A DNA stretch of 64,000 nt, from the NCBI GenBank assembly GCA_003169835.1, contig PNAI01000023.1:50744-114743 (forward strand). The letters run 5' to 3'. Below, one piece after another: positions 55,695 to 64,000 of this stretch; within the stretch, counting starts at the first letter, position 1, and each line of letters starts with the position of its first letter. The translations under genes were made by a program, and so were the position numbers. The notes under the pieces were generated by a model. The model was not told the origin of the DNA and made no database searches. It saw only the letters and a program-made list of their open reading frames with translations. This DNA is from Hyphomicrobiales bacterium. GTDB taxonomy: Bacteria; Pseudomonadota; Alphaproteobacteria; Rhizobiales; Xanthobacteraceae.

Positions 55695-56576
55695 ATGAAG
55701 GTCGGATTCATCGGGCTTGGCCGCATGGGCCACGCTATGGCGCGCCGCCTGCTCGACGCCAAGCACGATGTCGGCGTCTACAATCGCACGCCAGAAAAAA
55801 TCAAAGATCTGGTCGCGGCCGGCGCAAAGCCGGTCACGTCCATCGAGCAGGCTGCGCGCTACGGCAGCGCGGTATTCACCATGCTCGCGGATGACGCGGC
55901 GCTCGCTGCCGTCGCGGGGCAAAAAGGCGGGTTGTTGGAGGCGCTGTCCAAAGGCGGCATCCACGTTTGCTCGGGCACGCATGGCGTAACGATCATCAAG
56001 AAACTCACGGCGCAGCATAAGGGGCGCGGGCAAATTTTGGTCACCGCGCCGATGCTGGGACGACCCGAAGTGGTGGCATCGGGCCAGGCCGGTGTCGTGA
56101 TCGGGGGACCTGCGGATACGCTTAGCGCTTGCAAGCCGCTGTTCGACGCCATTGGCCGGCGCAGCTTCGAGGCGGGTTCCGATCCGGCATCGGCGGCGGC
56201 GATCAAGATCGCCAATAATTTCGTGCTCGGCTGCGCGATGGAAGCGATGGGCGAAGGCTTTTCGCTTACGCGCAAGTATGGCGTTATGCCGGCCGTGTTC
56301 TACGACGTGATGACCGACGGCTTGTTCAACTGCTCGGCCTACAAGATCTACGGCAAGATCATGGTGGACGAAAGTTACTCCAAGGTTGGCCAGATGGCCG
56401 TGCTCGGTTTGAAAGATGCCGATCTCGCGCTCGCGGCCGGTGGTGCGGTCGGCGTGCCGCTGCCGAGCGGAAACGTGTGGCGCGATCGGCTGGTCGGCGC
56501 GGTGGCGCACGGTGACGGCGACAAGGACTGGGCTGTGATGGCGCTCGAGCAAGCGCGCGCCAGCGGGTTAGCTTAG
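55695..56576 (+). CDS. 3-hydroxyisobutyrate dehydrogenase-family oxidoreductase
   Basis: A 293-aa NAD(P)-dependent beta-hydroxyacid dehydrogenase. The Rossmann motif is GFIGLGRMGHAM (residues 4-15), the catalytic lysine is Lys171 in AAIKIANNFVLG, and GVMPAVFYDVMTDG and LGLKDADLALAAG are typical. It may act on a hydroxy acid made by the neighbouring Gfo/Idh and EboE-like enzymes. A dispersed hairpin lies just 3' of it. Confidence 0.92.
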   Translation: MKVGFIGLGRMGHAMARRLLDAKHDVGVYNRTPEKIKDLVAAGAKPVTSIEQAARYGSAVFTMLADDAALAAVAGQKGGLLEALSKGGIHVCSGTHGVTIIKKLTAQHKGRGQILVTAPMLGRPEVVASGQAGVVIGGPADTLSACKPLFDAIGRRSFEAGSDPASAAAIKIANNFVLGCAMEAMGEGFSLTRKYGVMPAVFYDVMTDGLFNCSAYKIYGKIMVDESYSKVGQMAVLGLKDADLALAAGGAVGVPLPSGNVWRDRLVGAVAHGDGDKDWAVMALEQARASGLA

Positions 56577-56583
56577 ATTTTCT

Positions 56584-56611
56584 TCACCCTCCCCGTCCAG
56601 GGGGAGGGTGA
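56584..56611. repeat. 11-bp palindromic hairpin
   Basis: Arms TCACCCTCCCC (56584-56594) and GGGGAGGGTGA (56601-56611) pair perfectly around GTCCAG. The stem is identical to that at 17664-17691 and near the ends of the hyuA element. It lies between convergent genes, where it may also end transcripts, though without a T-run. Confidence 0.8.
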
Positions 56612-56624
56612 CGAGTAGGTCGGT

Positions 56625-57491
56625 TTAAGCGAACATCGCCTTGTTCGCCTCGACGAATTGCTTCGTCGTCAGCGGCGCACGGCCGACGATTTCCTGGATC
56701 GGCTGAGTCATTTCTTCCGAGAACGCGCCACTTGCCGCCGCGCGCGCGACGGCCACCAAGTGTGCCACCAGCCAGTCCGGCATGTTGCGCGAGCGCATGC
56801 CCGCCTCGGCCTGTTCGATGGTCGCGGCCACATAGGCGATCGAGCGTCCTAGAACCTGCGAGAACACCTTGGTAAATTCCTCATAGGTCGTTTTCGCACC
56901 CGAGAAATTATAAATCTTGCCGGCATGTTTGCCGGGATCGCGCATCACGCGCGCGCCGAGTGCACCTGTGTCGCGAACGTCGATAAAGCAGAGCGGGATA
57001 TCCTTCGGAAACGGCGTCACCATCTTGCTGTCGCTTTTGATCATCGGCGCCACGGTGAAAGTGTTCTGCATGAACAGGCCGGGACGCAGAATCGTCCATT
57101 TCAATCCGCTTTTCATCAGGTGTTGCTCGACCGCGTAATGGCTGCGGAACACGGCCGATTCCGCGTCAGCCTTCACTACCGCCTTGCCGCCGGAAACTTT
57201 CACGAAGTAGCCGACACCCGTCGCCTTGGCGGCTTCCATGATGCCGATCTGCTGTTCGGCCACTTGCGGACCGTGGCCGGTGACCATGAAAACACTGTCG
57301 CAACCTTTGAGCGCCTTCTCGAGCGCAGGCCGGTCGGTGATTTCCGCCACGGCGGTTTTCGCGTCCGCGCCAAGGACTTCCTTTGCCTTGTCCGGGTTGC
57401 GCACGATGCAGAGCGGGTTTTCGCCCAGCGCTTTTAATTCTTTGACGGCTGCTCGCCCGGTATTTCCCGTCGCACCAATGACTGCAATCAT
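56625..57491 (-). CDS. NmrA-like NAD(P)-binding protein
   Basis: A 288-aa extended-SDR/NmrA protein. Motif GATGNTGRAAVKEL near the N terminus, then VFMVTGHGPQVAEQQIGIMEAAKATGVGYFVKVSGG and WTILRPGLFMQNTF are the family signs. There is no YxxxK triad, so it may be a redox sensor or an atypical reductase. It precedes the FMN reductase gene, which suggests a shared electron-transfer role. Confidence 0.86.
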   Translation of the reverse strand: MIAVIGATGNTGRAAVKELKALGENPLCIVRNPDKAKEVLGADAKTAVAEITDRPALEKALKGCDSVFMVTGHGPQVAEQQIGIMEAAKATGVGYFVKVSGGKAVVKADAESAVFRSHYAVEQHLMKSGLKWTILRPGLFMQNTFTVAPMIKSDSKMVTPFPKDIPLCFIDVRDTGALGARVMRDPGKHAGKIYNFSGAKTTYEEFTKVFSQVLGRSIAYVAATIEQAEAGMRSRNMPDWLVAHLVAVARAAASGAFSEEMTQPIQEIVGRAPLTTKQFVEANKAMFA

Positions 57492-57530
57492 AGCTTCCTC
57501 ACGATGTTTTTTGTTTCGCGATAAATTGGA

Positions 57531-58091
57531 TTATTTTCGCACGCGCTTGATGAATTCGCCGAAGGCGGCGAGTTGTTGCTTGATGAGATCGATCGCGGCT
57601 TGATCTTTGAGCGCGCCATCGGCGAACTTCGCCGCCGCCAAGTTCACGATCACTTCCGGCTTGCCGAACAATTGCGCGTCGATCGCCTGCAACGCCATGC
57701 GCAAATGATATTGCATGCGCGAGCCGCCGAGCAGGCCTGGCGCCGCCGATTGAATGCAGCAAGGCTTGTCCTTGACTGTCACTTCCTTAAAGCGCGAGAG
57801 CCAATCGATGGCATTCTTTAATCCGCCCGGGATCGACCAGTTGTATTCCGCGGAGACAATCAACACGCCGTCGGCGACCTTGACCGCATCGTTGAGCGCG
57901 TCAACGCCTTTTGGAAAACCTGTCGCCTGCTGATCGTCGAAATTGTAGATCGGGAAACTGCCGAAGGATGGCCCTTCCTTAATGGTCATGCCCGCAGGCG
58001 CGAGGCCGATCGACGCGTTCATCAGCATGCGGTTGAAGGAGCCCTTGCGCAGGCTGCCGCAGATCGCAAGCACATTCAGATTGTCGGCCAT
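57531..58091 (-). CDS. NADPH-dependent FMN reductase
   Basis: About 186 aa from ATG 58091 (MADNLNVLAICGSLRKGSFNRMLMNASIGLAPAGM). The flavodoxin-fold FMN site is CGSLRKGSFNR, and VLIVSAEYNWSIPGGLKNAIDWLSR and PCCIQSAAPGLLGGSRMQYHLRMAL match the NADPH_FMN_red family (chromate/quinone reductase-like). It reduces FMN, quinones or other acceptors. The longer frame to 58124 is not needed. Confidence 0.92.
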   Translation of the reverse strand: MADNLNVLAICGSLRKGSFNRMLMNASIGLAPAGMTIKEGPSFGSFPIYNFDDQQATGFPKGVDALNDAVKVADGVLIVSAEYNWSIPGGLKNAIDWLSRFKEVTVKDKPCCIQSAAPGLLGGSRMQYHLRMALQAIDAQLFGKPEVIVNLAAAKFADGALKDQAAIDLIKQQLAAFGEFIKRVRK

Positions 58092-58251
58092 AGTGTTCCT
58101 CGTCCCTTCCCGTTGTTCGGGCAATTTTCAATTGGTGTGGATGGATTGGTCCGCGGCCGTGCATAGCATGGTCGCAGCGGCCCTGGCGAGGGGCTGTGAC
58201 GCAGCGAAACAAGGCAACGTCTGAAATACCGGCGCGTGCTTTGGGGAGGTA

Positions 58252-59226
58252 TTACTGCGGTTCGAGGCCCGCCCGCTTGGCGACTTCCTTGAAATTGCCG
58301 ATGTCGGATTCGATGGTTTTCTTGAGCTCCGCCGGCGTCGAGAGGTTGGCGGTCGCACCCACGTTTTCCAATCGCTTCTTCACGTCATCGCTGGCCAGAA
58401 CCATCTCCAGCGTCTTGTGCATCTTGTCGACGATCGGCTGCGGCGTGCCGGCCGGAAACGCAAGCGCGTACCAACCGAGGTAGCCGTAGCCGGGAATGCC
58501 GCTTTCCGCGACCGTCGGCACATTCGGGATCGCCGACCAGCGCTTGGGGGTCGCCACTGCGATCAACCTTAAATCACCGGATTCCACCTGGCCGCGAATG
58601 GCGTGAAAAAGTTCGACCGCGAAGGCGGCGTCGCCCCTGAGCAATGCACTGACCACATCACCTGTCGTGCGATAAGAAACTTGCTGCGCATTTATATTTA
58701 GCCGTTGTCGAAGGTCCTCGGCAATGAGATGTTGCGTCGAGCCAAGCCCGACCGTGGAATAGTTCAGCTTGCCTGGCTGCTTGTTGACGTATTCGACAAG
58801 ACTCTTGAGATCGGTCGCCGGAGAATTTTTCGGTACCGCGACCACGAAGGCGGAGTTGGTGAAGATCCCGATCGGCGCAAAGTCGTTTACGGCGTCGTAG
58901 GGCACGTTTTTCACCATCACTGCGGACACGGAGTGGCCCATGCTTATCGCTAGCGCGGTGTAGCCGTCCTTTTCCGATTTAGCGACGACGCCTCCGGCAA
59001 TCGTACCGCCGGCGCCGACCCGGTTCTCGACGACGAACTGCTGTCCCAGCGCCTTGGAGAGCCCATCGGCTATAACCCGGGTCGCAACGTCGGTGCCGCC
59101 GCCGGCGCCGAAACCGATCAGGATCCGAACCGGCTTGTTCGGCCAATCCTGCGCCGCCGCAAAAGTCGCCTGCGCGCACGACAGCGCAAGGGCCGCGATG
59201 ACAACAAAAGCACGCTGAAATGTCAT
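58252..59226 (-). CDS. Bug-family tripartite tricarboxylate transporter binding protein
   Basis: A 324-aa periplasmic protein with a signal peptide ending ATFAAAQ (about residue 26). The TctC/Bug fold shows in DWPNKPVRILIGFGAGGGTDVATRVIADGLSKALGQQFVVENRVGAGGTIAGGVVAKSEKDGYTAL and GYGYLGWYALAFPAGTPQPIVDKMH (given here as separate stretches). Bug proteins bind carboxylates; the ligand is unknown. No tctA/tctB partner is nearby. It lies next to ABC permease and ATPase genes. Confidence 0.92.
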   Translation of the reverse strand: MTFQRAFVVIAALALSCAQATFAAAQDWPNKPVRILIGFGAGGGTDVATRVIADGLSKALGQQFVVENRVGAGGTIAGGVVAKSEKDGYTALAISMGHSVSAVMVKNVPYDAVNDFAPIGIFTNSAFVVAVPKNSPATDLKSLVEYVNKQPGKLNYSTVGLGSTQHLIAEDLRQRLNINAQQVSYRTTGDVVSALLRGDAAFAVELFHAIRGQVESGDLRLIAVATPKRWSAIPNVPTVAESGIPGYGYLGWYALAFPAGTPQPIVDKMHKTLEMVLASDDVKKRLENVGATANLSTPAELKKTIESDIGNFKEVAKRAGLEPQ

Positions 59227-59319
59227 TCTGGTCCTCCCGGTTTTTTGTCGCTTAAGCCTACATTACAGTTTTCCGTCGCTTAATTGATGCGTCACCTTGC
59301 CACCGACCTACTGCAATCG

Positions 59320-60204
59320 TCAGTGCTGCATACCCCAGCGGCGAATGGTCTTGATCTCGATGGTGCGGAAGATCACGCCCTCGACCACGAGGCCTACCGC
59401 CATCACCGTGAGCAGGCCGGCAAAAACGTTCGCGGTGTCGAGCAGGTTTCGGTTCTCGAAGATGTACCACCCAAGCCCGCCGGAGCCGGAGGACACGCCG
59501 AACACGAGCTCTGCTGCGATCAGCGTGCGCCAGGCAAACGCCCAACCGATTTTCAGGCCGGAGAGGATCGCCGGGAACGCCGCCGGCATCAAAATCTTGG
59601 TCACGTAGCGGAAGCCCTTGAGACCAAACGTCTGTCCGGCCATGCGCAATGTTTCGGAAACCGCCGTGCAGCCTGCGTGGGTGTTGAGTGCCACTGCCCA
59701 GAGCACCGAATTGACGATGACGAATATGATCGAGGGCGCGCCAAGACCGAACCACAGCAGCGCCAGTGGCAACAAAGCGATGGCCGGCAAGGGATTGAAC
59801 ATCGAGGTGAGCGTGGAGAGCAGATCGGTCCCGAAGCGCGTCGATACCGCCAGCGTCACGAACACCGCTGCAAGCGCAAGGCCAAGCGCGTAGCCGGTGA
59901 GCAGCATGCGCAACGTCACCACGAGGCGCGCCGGAATAACACCGGAGATGATGCCGCTCCACCAGGCTTCCATGGTGTCGGTGAACGTCGGGAACAGCAA
60001 CGGATTGGCGGACCAGCGCGCGTAGGTTTCCCAAATGATCGCCAAAAGAACCAAGATAGAGATACGGCGCACCATGTCCATGTTCCACAGCCGTTCGAGT
60101 ATGGGAAGCGCGCGTTTGACTTCGCCGATGCTGGCAGGCACCTGAACGTCACGCGTGTATTCCTGGCGCACGAAGGGCGCGTGCTTGATTGCGGTGTCGG
60201 ACAT
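59320..60204 (-). CDS. ABC transporter permease (SsuC/TauC-like)
   Basis: A 294-aa inner-membrane permease with about six helices. The EAA loop is visible as AVSETLRMAGQTFGLKGFRYVTKILMPAAFPAILSGLKIGWAFAWRTLIAAE. The type is that of nitrate/sulfonate/taurine uptake systems. It is in an operon with the ATPase 75 bp upstream; no matching NitT/TauT binding protein is next to them. The orphan one at 21335 is 38 kb away. Confidence 0.9.
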   Translation of the reverse strand: MSDTAIKHAPFVRQEYTRDVQVPASIGEVKRALPILERLWNMDMVRRISILVLLAIIWETYARWSANPLLFPTFTDTMEAWWSGIISGVIPARLVVTLRMLLTGYALGLALAAVFVTLAVSTRFGTDLLSTLTSMFNPLPAIALLPLALLWFGLGAPSIIFVIVNSVLWAVALNTHAGCTAVSETLRMAGQTFGLKGFRYVTKILMPAAFPAILSGLKIGWAFAWRTLIAAELVFGVSSGSGGLGWYIFENRNLLDTANVFAGLLTVMAVGLVVEGVIFRTIEIKTIRRWGMQH

Positions 60205-60279
60205 CTCGCAACTCCTCTTAAGAGCATTCCCTCTGCAAGTGTGCCGCGTTTGCCGCGGGCTGTTCTTGAAGCGAAAGAA

Positions 60280-61179
60280 CTAGTGCGAGCCGCCGCGATC
60301 CCCGAACAGCATGAAGCTGATCTTCTGCACCAGTTCGTGGAAGGCAGCGCCGCTGCGTGCGTCGTAGGCAAAGCCCGGGCTGTTGAGCTCGGCGCGCACC
60401 TGGCCCGGATGCGGCGAGAGCACCAGAATGCGCGAGCCGAGGATCACGGCTTCCTCGATCGAATGGGTGACGAAGACGAGCGTGAAACGGATGTCGTTCC
60501 AGAGCTGGAGCAGTTCGTCCTGCATTTTGCGCCGCGTGAGTGCATCGAGTGCCGCGTAAGGCTCGTCCATCATCAGCACGTCGGGCTTCATCGCCATGGC
60601 GCGCGCGATGGCGCAGCGCTGTTTCATGCCGCCGGAAAGCATGTGTGGGTAGACGTCGACGAAATCGCCGAGGTTGACCTTGGTAAGTGCTTCGCGCGCG
60701 CGTCTTTCGGAGTCGGCGCGCGAAACCCCGTTCTCCAGCATCGGAAACATGACGTTGCCCAGCACGGTCTTCCACGGCAAAAGCTGATCGAACTCCTGAA
60801 ACACCATCAGCCGGTCGGGTCCGGGCCCCGTCACCGGTTTGCCTTTGAGCGTGAACGAGCCCTCGACCGGTTTGAGAAAGCCGGCGATGGCTTTGAGGAT
60901 GGTGGACTTGCCGCAGCCGGACGGCCCAAGGATGACGTAGCGTTCGCCCGGAAAAATATCGAAGCTGACCCGGTAGGTGGCCGTTACCAGATGATCCGGA
61001 GTCTTGTATTGCAACGTCACGCCGTGCGCGCGCACGAGCGGCGTCGCGCCTGAGGCCTGTGCGTCCGGTGCGGTGGAAATGCCGGTGACAACGCGCGGTT
61101 GCTGCATGATCTGGGTCAGCTGTTCCGTGTCAGTATAGCCATCGGCGTTCCCCGCGGGCGGACCCTCAATAGCTAGCAT
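60280..61179 (-). CDS. ABC transporter ATP-binding protein (SsuB/TauB-like)
   Basis: A 299-aa ATPase with ~45 variable N-terminal residues. Walker A GPSGCGKST, Q-loop VFQEFDQLLPWKTV, signature LSGGMKQRCAIARAMAM, Walker B VLMMDEPYAALDALTR and the switch His in VFVTHSIEEAVILG are intact. It pairs with the permease downstream for sulfonate/nitrate-type uptake. The start could lie inside the N-terminal extension. Confidence 0.92.
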   Translation of the reverse strand: MLAIEGPPAGNADGYTDTEQLTQIMQQPRVVTGISTAPDAQASGATPLVRAHGVTLQYKTPDHLVTATYRVSFDIFPGERYVILGPSGCGKSTILKAIAGFLKPVEGSFTLKGKPVTGPGPDRLMVFQEFDQLLPWKTVLGNVMFPMLENGVSRADSERRAREALTKVNLGDFVDVYPHMLSGGMKQRCAIARAMAMKPDVLMMDEPYAALDALTRRKMQDELLQLWNDIRFTLVFVTHSIEEAVILGSRILVLSPHPGQVRAELNSPGFAYDARSGAAFHELVQKISFMLFGDRGGSH

Positions 61180-61260
61180 TTTAACGGGCGGGCGGAAATC
61201 GCGCCGTCCGCGTCATGTTAGCCTAATCCGCCTCCCCGCGTGCGAGCGGCAAGGGGTGGA

Positions 61261-61905
61261 TTACGCTTCGGCGACGATTGGATTGCGCAAGATACCGACG
61301 CGCTCGACCTCGATCTCGCAAACGTCGCCCGGCTTCATCCACACCGGATTGGGCTTGCGCGCATGGCCGACGCCCGAGGGCGTGCCAGTGAAAACAATAT
61401 CGCCGGGTTCGTAGACCACCATGGTGATCGACGGTGGGATCAGAATTCCCAAAGTGCCGGCACCGGCAAGCGAGCCGAGACTGACCATCTCGTCGTAGCC
61501 GCGTTTTTTGAGTTCCGGGAGCGCGATCTTGGCCACCGTCGCACAGGTCGCGGCGGACGAGCCGGACACCGAACCGAATATCCCACATGCCAGCACGTTG
61601 ACGTGCATCAGACGCCCTGGCAGCCAATTGAGCCAAGGTGCAAGGCCGCGGAACATTTCTTCCGAGAGTTTGGTGCGGAAAAGTATTTCGCCCATCCAGA
61701 TGAAAAGCGGCAGCGCTGCAAGAGTCCACGATGCGCTGTTGCCCCAGATGGTGGTTGCAAGTACGGGGCCGGCTGGGATGTTGCCGCCGACGTATTGCAT
61801 CCCGACCCAACCACAGGCCATCAGCGCGACGGCGATCCACACGCCGCCAGCCAGCAACACGCTGAGCAGCACCAGCAGGACAAGCGCTATCTGCAGCAGC
61901 TCCAC
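61261..61905 (-). CDS. Chimeric TRAP DctM permease / FAH-family C-terminal end
   Basis: 214 codons from GTG 61905. Residues 1-~164 are the N-terminal part of a TRAP large permease (SGSSAATCATVAKIALPELKKRGYDEM, LAGAGTLGILIPPSITMVV); a complete DctM has ~430-460 residues. At about residue 164-166 (near 61416) it runs in frame into EPGDIVFTGTPSGVGHARKPNPVWMKPGDVCEIEVERVGILRNP, the C-terminal end of a fumarylacetoacetate hydrolase-family protein, split over two adjacent stretches here. Neither part is complete, so a working transporter or hydrolase is unlikely. The cause is either a deletion in the genome or a misjoined assembly. Confidence 0.85.
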   Translation of the reverse strand: MELLQIALVLLVLLSVLLAGGVWIAVALMACGWVGMQYVGGNIPAGPVLATTIWGNSASWTLAALPLFIWMGEILFRTKLSEEMFRGLAPWLNWLPGRLMHVNVLACGIFGSVSGSSAATCATVAKIALPELKKRGYDEMVSLGSLAGAGTLGILIPPSITMVVYEPGDIVFTGTPSGVGHARKPNPVWMKPGDVCEIEVERVGILRNPIVAEA

Positions 61906-61908
61906 GCG

Positions 61909-62454
61909 TCAGACTCCGCTCTGGATCGCGCGTTCGACCACTTCCTCGGCGGTCGTGGCTTTGGGCAGTTCGTAGCGTGGCGCGCCGCCGGTGATCACAT
62001 GAAGGAGCTCATCGACAAAGGCGATGAACAAAATGGCGATGCCGCTGGAGTAGCCCAGTTGCGGTATCCACAACGGCACGACAAGCACGCCTTGCGACTT
62101 CTCGTGGAAGCGCCATGAATCGTAGGTCATCCATCCGGCGTGCCAGGCGAAAAAGCCGATGAAGCCGCACCCAATAATGAGTGCGACGATCTCCACCACG
62201 TGACGCGTACGGCCGGTGAGCCGATCGATGAGCAGGCCAACCCGGATCATCTCGCCGTGGCGGAAGGTGTGGGCGAGGCCCAGGAACGCCATCGCCGCCA
62301 TGCACCAGGAAACGAGATCATCTCCAGCCGGCACGTTAATGCCGAGCGGCCGTCCGGCGGAAAGCAGCATCATCAACACGAAGATCGCGACCATGAAACC
62401 GCCGGCTGCGTAGCCGGAATACAGGTAGAGGCGATCGAGGATCACACGCAGCAT
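61909..62454 (-). CDS. TRAP transporter small permease DctQ
   Basis: A 181-aa protein with four membrane helices of the DctQ type. MAAMAFLGLAHTFRHGEMIRVGLLIDRL matches the family, and the polar tail ELPKATTAEEVVERAIQSGV is cytoplasmic. It normally works with DctM (here truncated) and a DctP binding protein (none seen). It is 3 bp ahead of the chimeric dctM and divergent from hyuA across 113 bp. Confidence 0.88.
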   Translation of the reverse strand: MLRVILDRLYLYSGYAAGGFMVAIFVLMMLLSAGRPLGINVPAGDDLVSWCMAAMAFLGLAHTFRHGEMIRVGLLIDRLTGRTRHVVEIVALIIGCGFIGFFAWHAGWMTYDSWRFHEKSQGVLVVPLWIPQLGYSSGIAILFIAFVDELLHVITGGAPRYELPKATTAEEVVERAIQSGV

Positions 62455-62567
62455 TGAATTCCACGCTATGAGATGGAATCTCGGGGACGGGCGACGATCT
62501 TGAGGAGGACCGCGGCGACTTCCTGCCTATGATGGCGGTTGAGCTCGACGCCGTGCAAGGGAATTGA

Positions 62568-64000
62568 ATGTCGAAAACACCGGCAAATGTTGCTTGGGAC
62601 TTCTGGATCGACCGCGGCGGCACGTTCACCGACGTGGTGGGCCGGCGGCCCGACGGCCGGCTGGTGGCCCACAAGCTGCTCTCTGAAAATCCCGAAGCCT
62701 ATGGCGACGCCGCGGTGCAGGGCATCCGTAATCTGCTGGGTTTGCAAAAAGGCGTCGCCATTCCGCCGGGGCTGATCGGTGCCGTGAAAATGGGCACCAC
62801 CGTCGCGACCAATGCACTGCTGGAACGCAAAGGTGGCCGCACACTGCTGCTCATCACCAAGGGATTTCGTGACGCGTTGCGCATCGGCTATCAGGCGCGG
62901 CCGAAGATATTTGCAAAGCACATCATCAAGCCGGAGATGCTCTACGAGCGCGTCGTTGAAGTTTCCCAACGCGTGCGCGCCGACGGCACTGTGGAACAAG
63001 CGCCGGACCTTGCCACAGTGCGGCGAGAGCTTTCGCGTGCGCAAGCTGACGGTATCCAAGCGGTGGCGATCGTGTTCATGCACGCCTATCGCTATCCAGC
63101 GCACGAGCAAACGGTGGCCACGCTCGCTCGCGAAATGGGATTTGCGCAAGTGTCAGTGAGTCACGAGGTGTCGCCGCTGATCAAGCTGGTCGGACGCGGG
63201 GACACGACGGTGGTCGATGCATATCTGTCGCCGATCTTGCGCGCGTATGTGGCAACCGTTGCGAGAGACTTGCACGCTCCATCCCTCCCCGGCATGGGGA
63301 GGGTGGACGCGAGCGCAAGCGAGCGGCCGGGTGGGGTTACTCGAAACGTCGAAAGAATTCCCCACCCGGCCGGCTCCGCCGGCCACCCTCCCCCTTCGGG
63401 GGAGGGATCAGAAGCCCGTCTCATGTTCATGATGTCGTCGGGCGGGCTGACGGCGGCGGAATTGTTCCAGGGCAAGGATGCCATTCTCTCCGGTCCCGCC
63501 GGCGGCGTGGTCGGCATGGCGGAGACCGGACGCGAAGCCGGTTTCAAAAATCTCATTGGATTTGACATGGGCGGCACATCGACCGATGTGTCGCATTTTG
63601 ACGGCGAATACGAACGCGCGTTTGAGACCGAAGTCGCAGGCGTGCGCATGCGCGCGCCGATGATGCTGATCCATACGGTGGCGGCGGGCGGCGGGTCGAT
63701 CCTGCATTTCGACGGCGCGCGCTTTCGCGTCGGCCCCGATAGCGCGGGCGCCAATCCGGGACCGAAGTCTTATCGGCGCGGCGGTCCGTTGGCGGTCACC
63801 GACGCCAACGTGATGGTAGGCAAATTGATTGCGGATTTCTTTCCGAAGATTTTCGGGCCGGCGCAAAATTTGGCGTTGGATGCGCAGGCCGTGCGCGAGG
63901 GTTTTGCCGCATTGGCGCGCGAAATCGGCGACGGGCGCAGCGCGGAGGAAGTCGCCGACGGTTTCATCAAGATCGCCGTCGAGAACATGGCGAACGCGAT
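62568..64000 (+). CDS. hyuA: Hydantoinase/oxoprolinase A (3' end missing), with an in-frame palindromic insert
   Basis: About 478 codons seen. The hydantoinase A/5-oxoprolinase fold starts [21 protein letters not shown] and continues with [64 protein letters not shown] text, [13 protein letters not shown] and [11 protein letters not shown], all canonical ATP/sugar-kinase-like motifs. It hydrolyses hydantoins or 5-oxoproline with ATP. About 43 extra residues lie between ARDLH and [11 protein letters not shown], encoded by a 128-bp palindromic element at 63281-63408. The frame stays open across it. hyuB is beyond the window. Confidence 0.93.
   Translation, partial: MSKTPANVAWDFWIDRGGTFTDVVGRRPDGRLVAHKLLSENPEAYGDAAVQGIRNLLGLQKGVAIPPGLIGAVKMGTTVATNALLERKGGRTLLLITKGFRDALRIGYQARPKIFAKHIIKPEMLYERVVEVSQRVRADGTVEQAPDLATVRRELSRAQADGIQAVAIVFMHAYRYPAHEQTVATLAREMGFAQVSVSHEVSPLIKLVGRGDTTVVDAYLSPILRAYVATVARDLHAPSLPGMGRVDASASERPGGVTRNVERIPHPAGSAGHPPPSGEGSEARLMFMMSSGGLTAAELFQGKDAILSGPAGGVVGMAETGREAGFKNLIGFDMGGTSTDVSHFDGEYERAFETEVAGVRMRAPMMLIHTVAAGGGSILHFDGARFRVGPDSAGANPGPKSYRRGGPLAVTDANVMVGKLIADFFPKIFGPAQNLALDAQAVREGFAALAREIGDGRSAEEVADGFIKIAVENMANA
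63281..63408. repeat. 128-bp palindromic element inserted in frame in hyuA
   Basis: Outer 10-bp inverted repeats ATCCCTCCCC (63281-63290) and GGGGAGGGAT (63399-63408) bound the element. Inside are a perfect 12-bp inverted repeat GGCCGGGTGGGG (63325-63336) and CCCCACCCGGCC (63360-63371), plus local hairpins at each end (CCTCCCC...GGGGAGG). The end stems are like the intergenic ones at 17664 and 56584. The stretch is read through as ~43 residues not found in the enzyme family. Confidence 0.87.

Noticed and set aside
59284..61053. 589-codon plus-strand open frame
   Set aside because: Antisense to the ABC permease and ATPase genes, with a low-complexity charged translation and no domain.

Overview
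The window reads as a high-GC alphaproteobacterial chromosome segment from the Hyphomicrobiales (Rhizobiales), near the Bradyrhizobiaceae/Xanthobacteraceae. The signs are a CcrM-type GANTC methyltransferase, the mutY / DUF721 (DciA) / DsbA / smc order, fbc (petABC) genes followed by mtnP and apt, a rhizobial MbfA iron exporter, and many Rhizobiales-type conserved proteins (DUF1285, DUF6111, DUF3551). No rRNA, tRNA, CRISPR array, prophage or insertion sequence was seen. Cytochrome b and cytochrome c1 are separate genes here, unlike the fused fbcH of Bradyrhizobium.

Layout. 1-12 kb: housekeeping and DNA maintenance (partial GT39-like membrane protein, rnhB, VOC protein, PA0069-type radical SAM, moaB, zinc peptidase, ccrM, EF-hand protein, mutY-ridA, DUF721/DciA, TPR protein). 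12-21 kb: DsbA-like protein, smc, lemA-htpX, and two adjacent small P-loop ATPases of unknown role. 20.7-26 kb, minus strand: petABC, mtnP, an orphan NitT/TauT-type binding protein, and apt. 26-33 kb: trmL, a BrnT/BrnA toxin-antitoxin pair with a clear operator, a methyltransferase, hemF carrying an in-frame palindromic insert, a TauE-like permease, a frameshifted DM13 gene, and a tightly overlapped operon DUF1285-NUDIX-DUF6111-cca. 33-40 kb: the divergent MoxR-DUF58-DUF4159-VWA-like membrane operon. 40-50 kb: GNAT, glutathionyl-hydroquinone reductase, NUDIX, mbfA with an Irr-like box plus a phosphoesterase, hydroxypyruvate isomerase, a tartrate/isopropylmalate-type dehydrogenase, and a methyltransferase-MTHFR pair. 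50-64 kb: an accessory catabolic region (cupin dioxygenase, SDR, NTF2-like, DoxX, Gfo/Idh, EboE-like, HIBADH-like, NmrA-like, FMN reductase, Bug binding protein, ABC permease and ATPase, a broken TRAP transporter, and hydantoinase A running off the end).

The most unusual features are: (i) two different palindromic elements inserted in frame inside conserved enzymes (hemF and hyuA), the second related to hairpins seen between genes; (ii) a TRAP DctM permease truncated and fused in frame to the C-terminal end of a fumarylacetoacetate-hydrolase-family protein; (iii) three GAGTC (GANTC) sites packed against the ccrM start codon, followed by a perfect 11-bp hairpin inside its first codons; and (iv) a BrnT/BrnA promoter whose operator overlaps the -10 box and whose transcript should be nearly leaderless.
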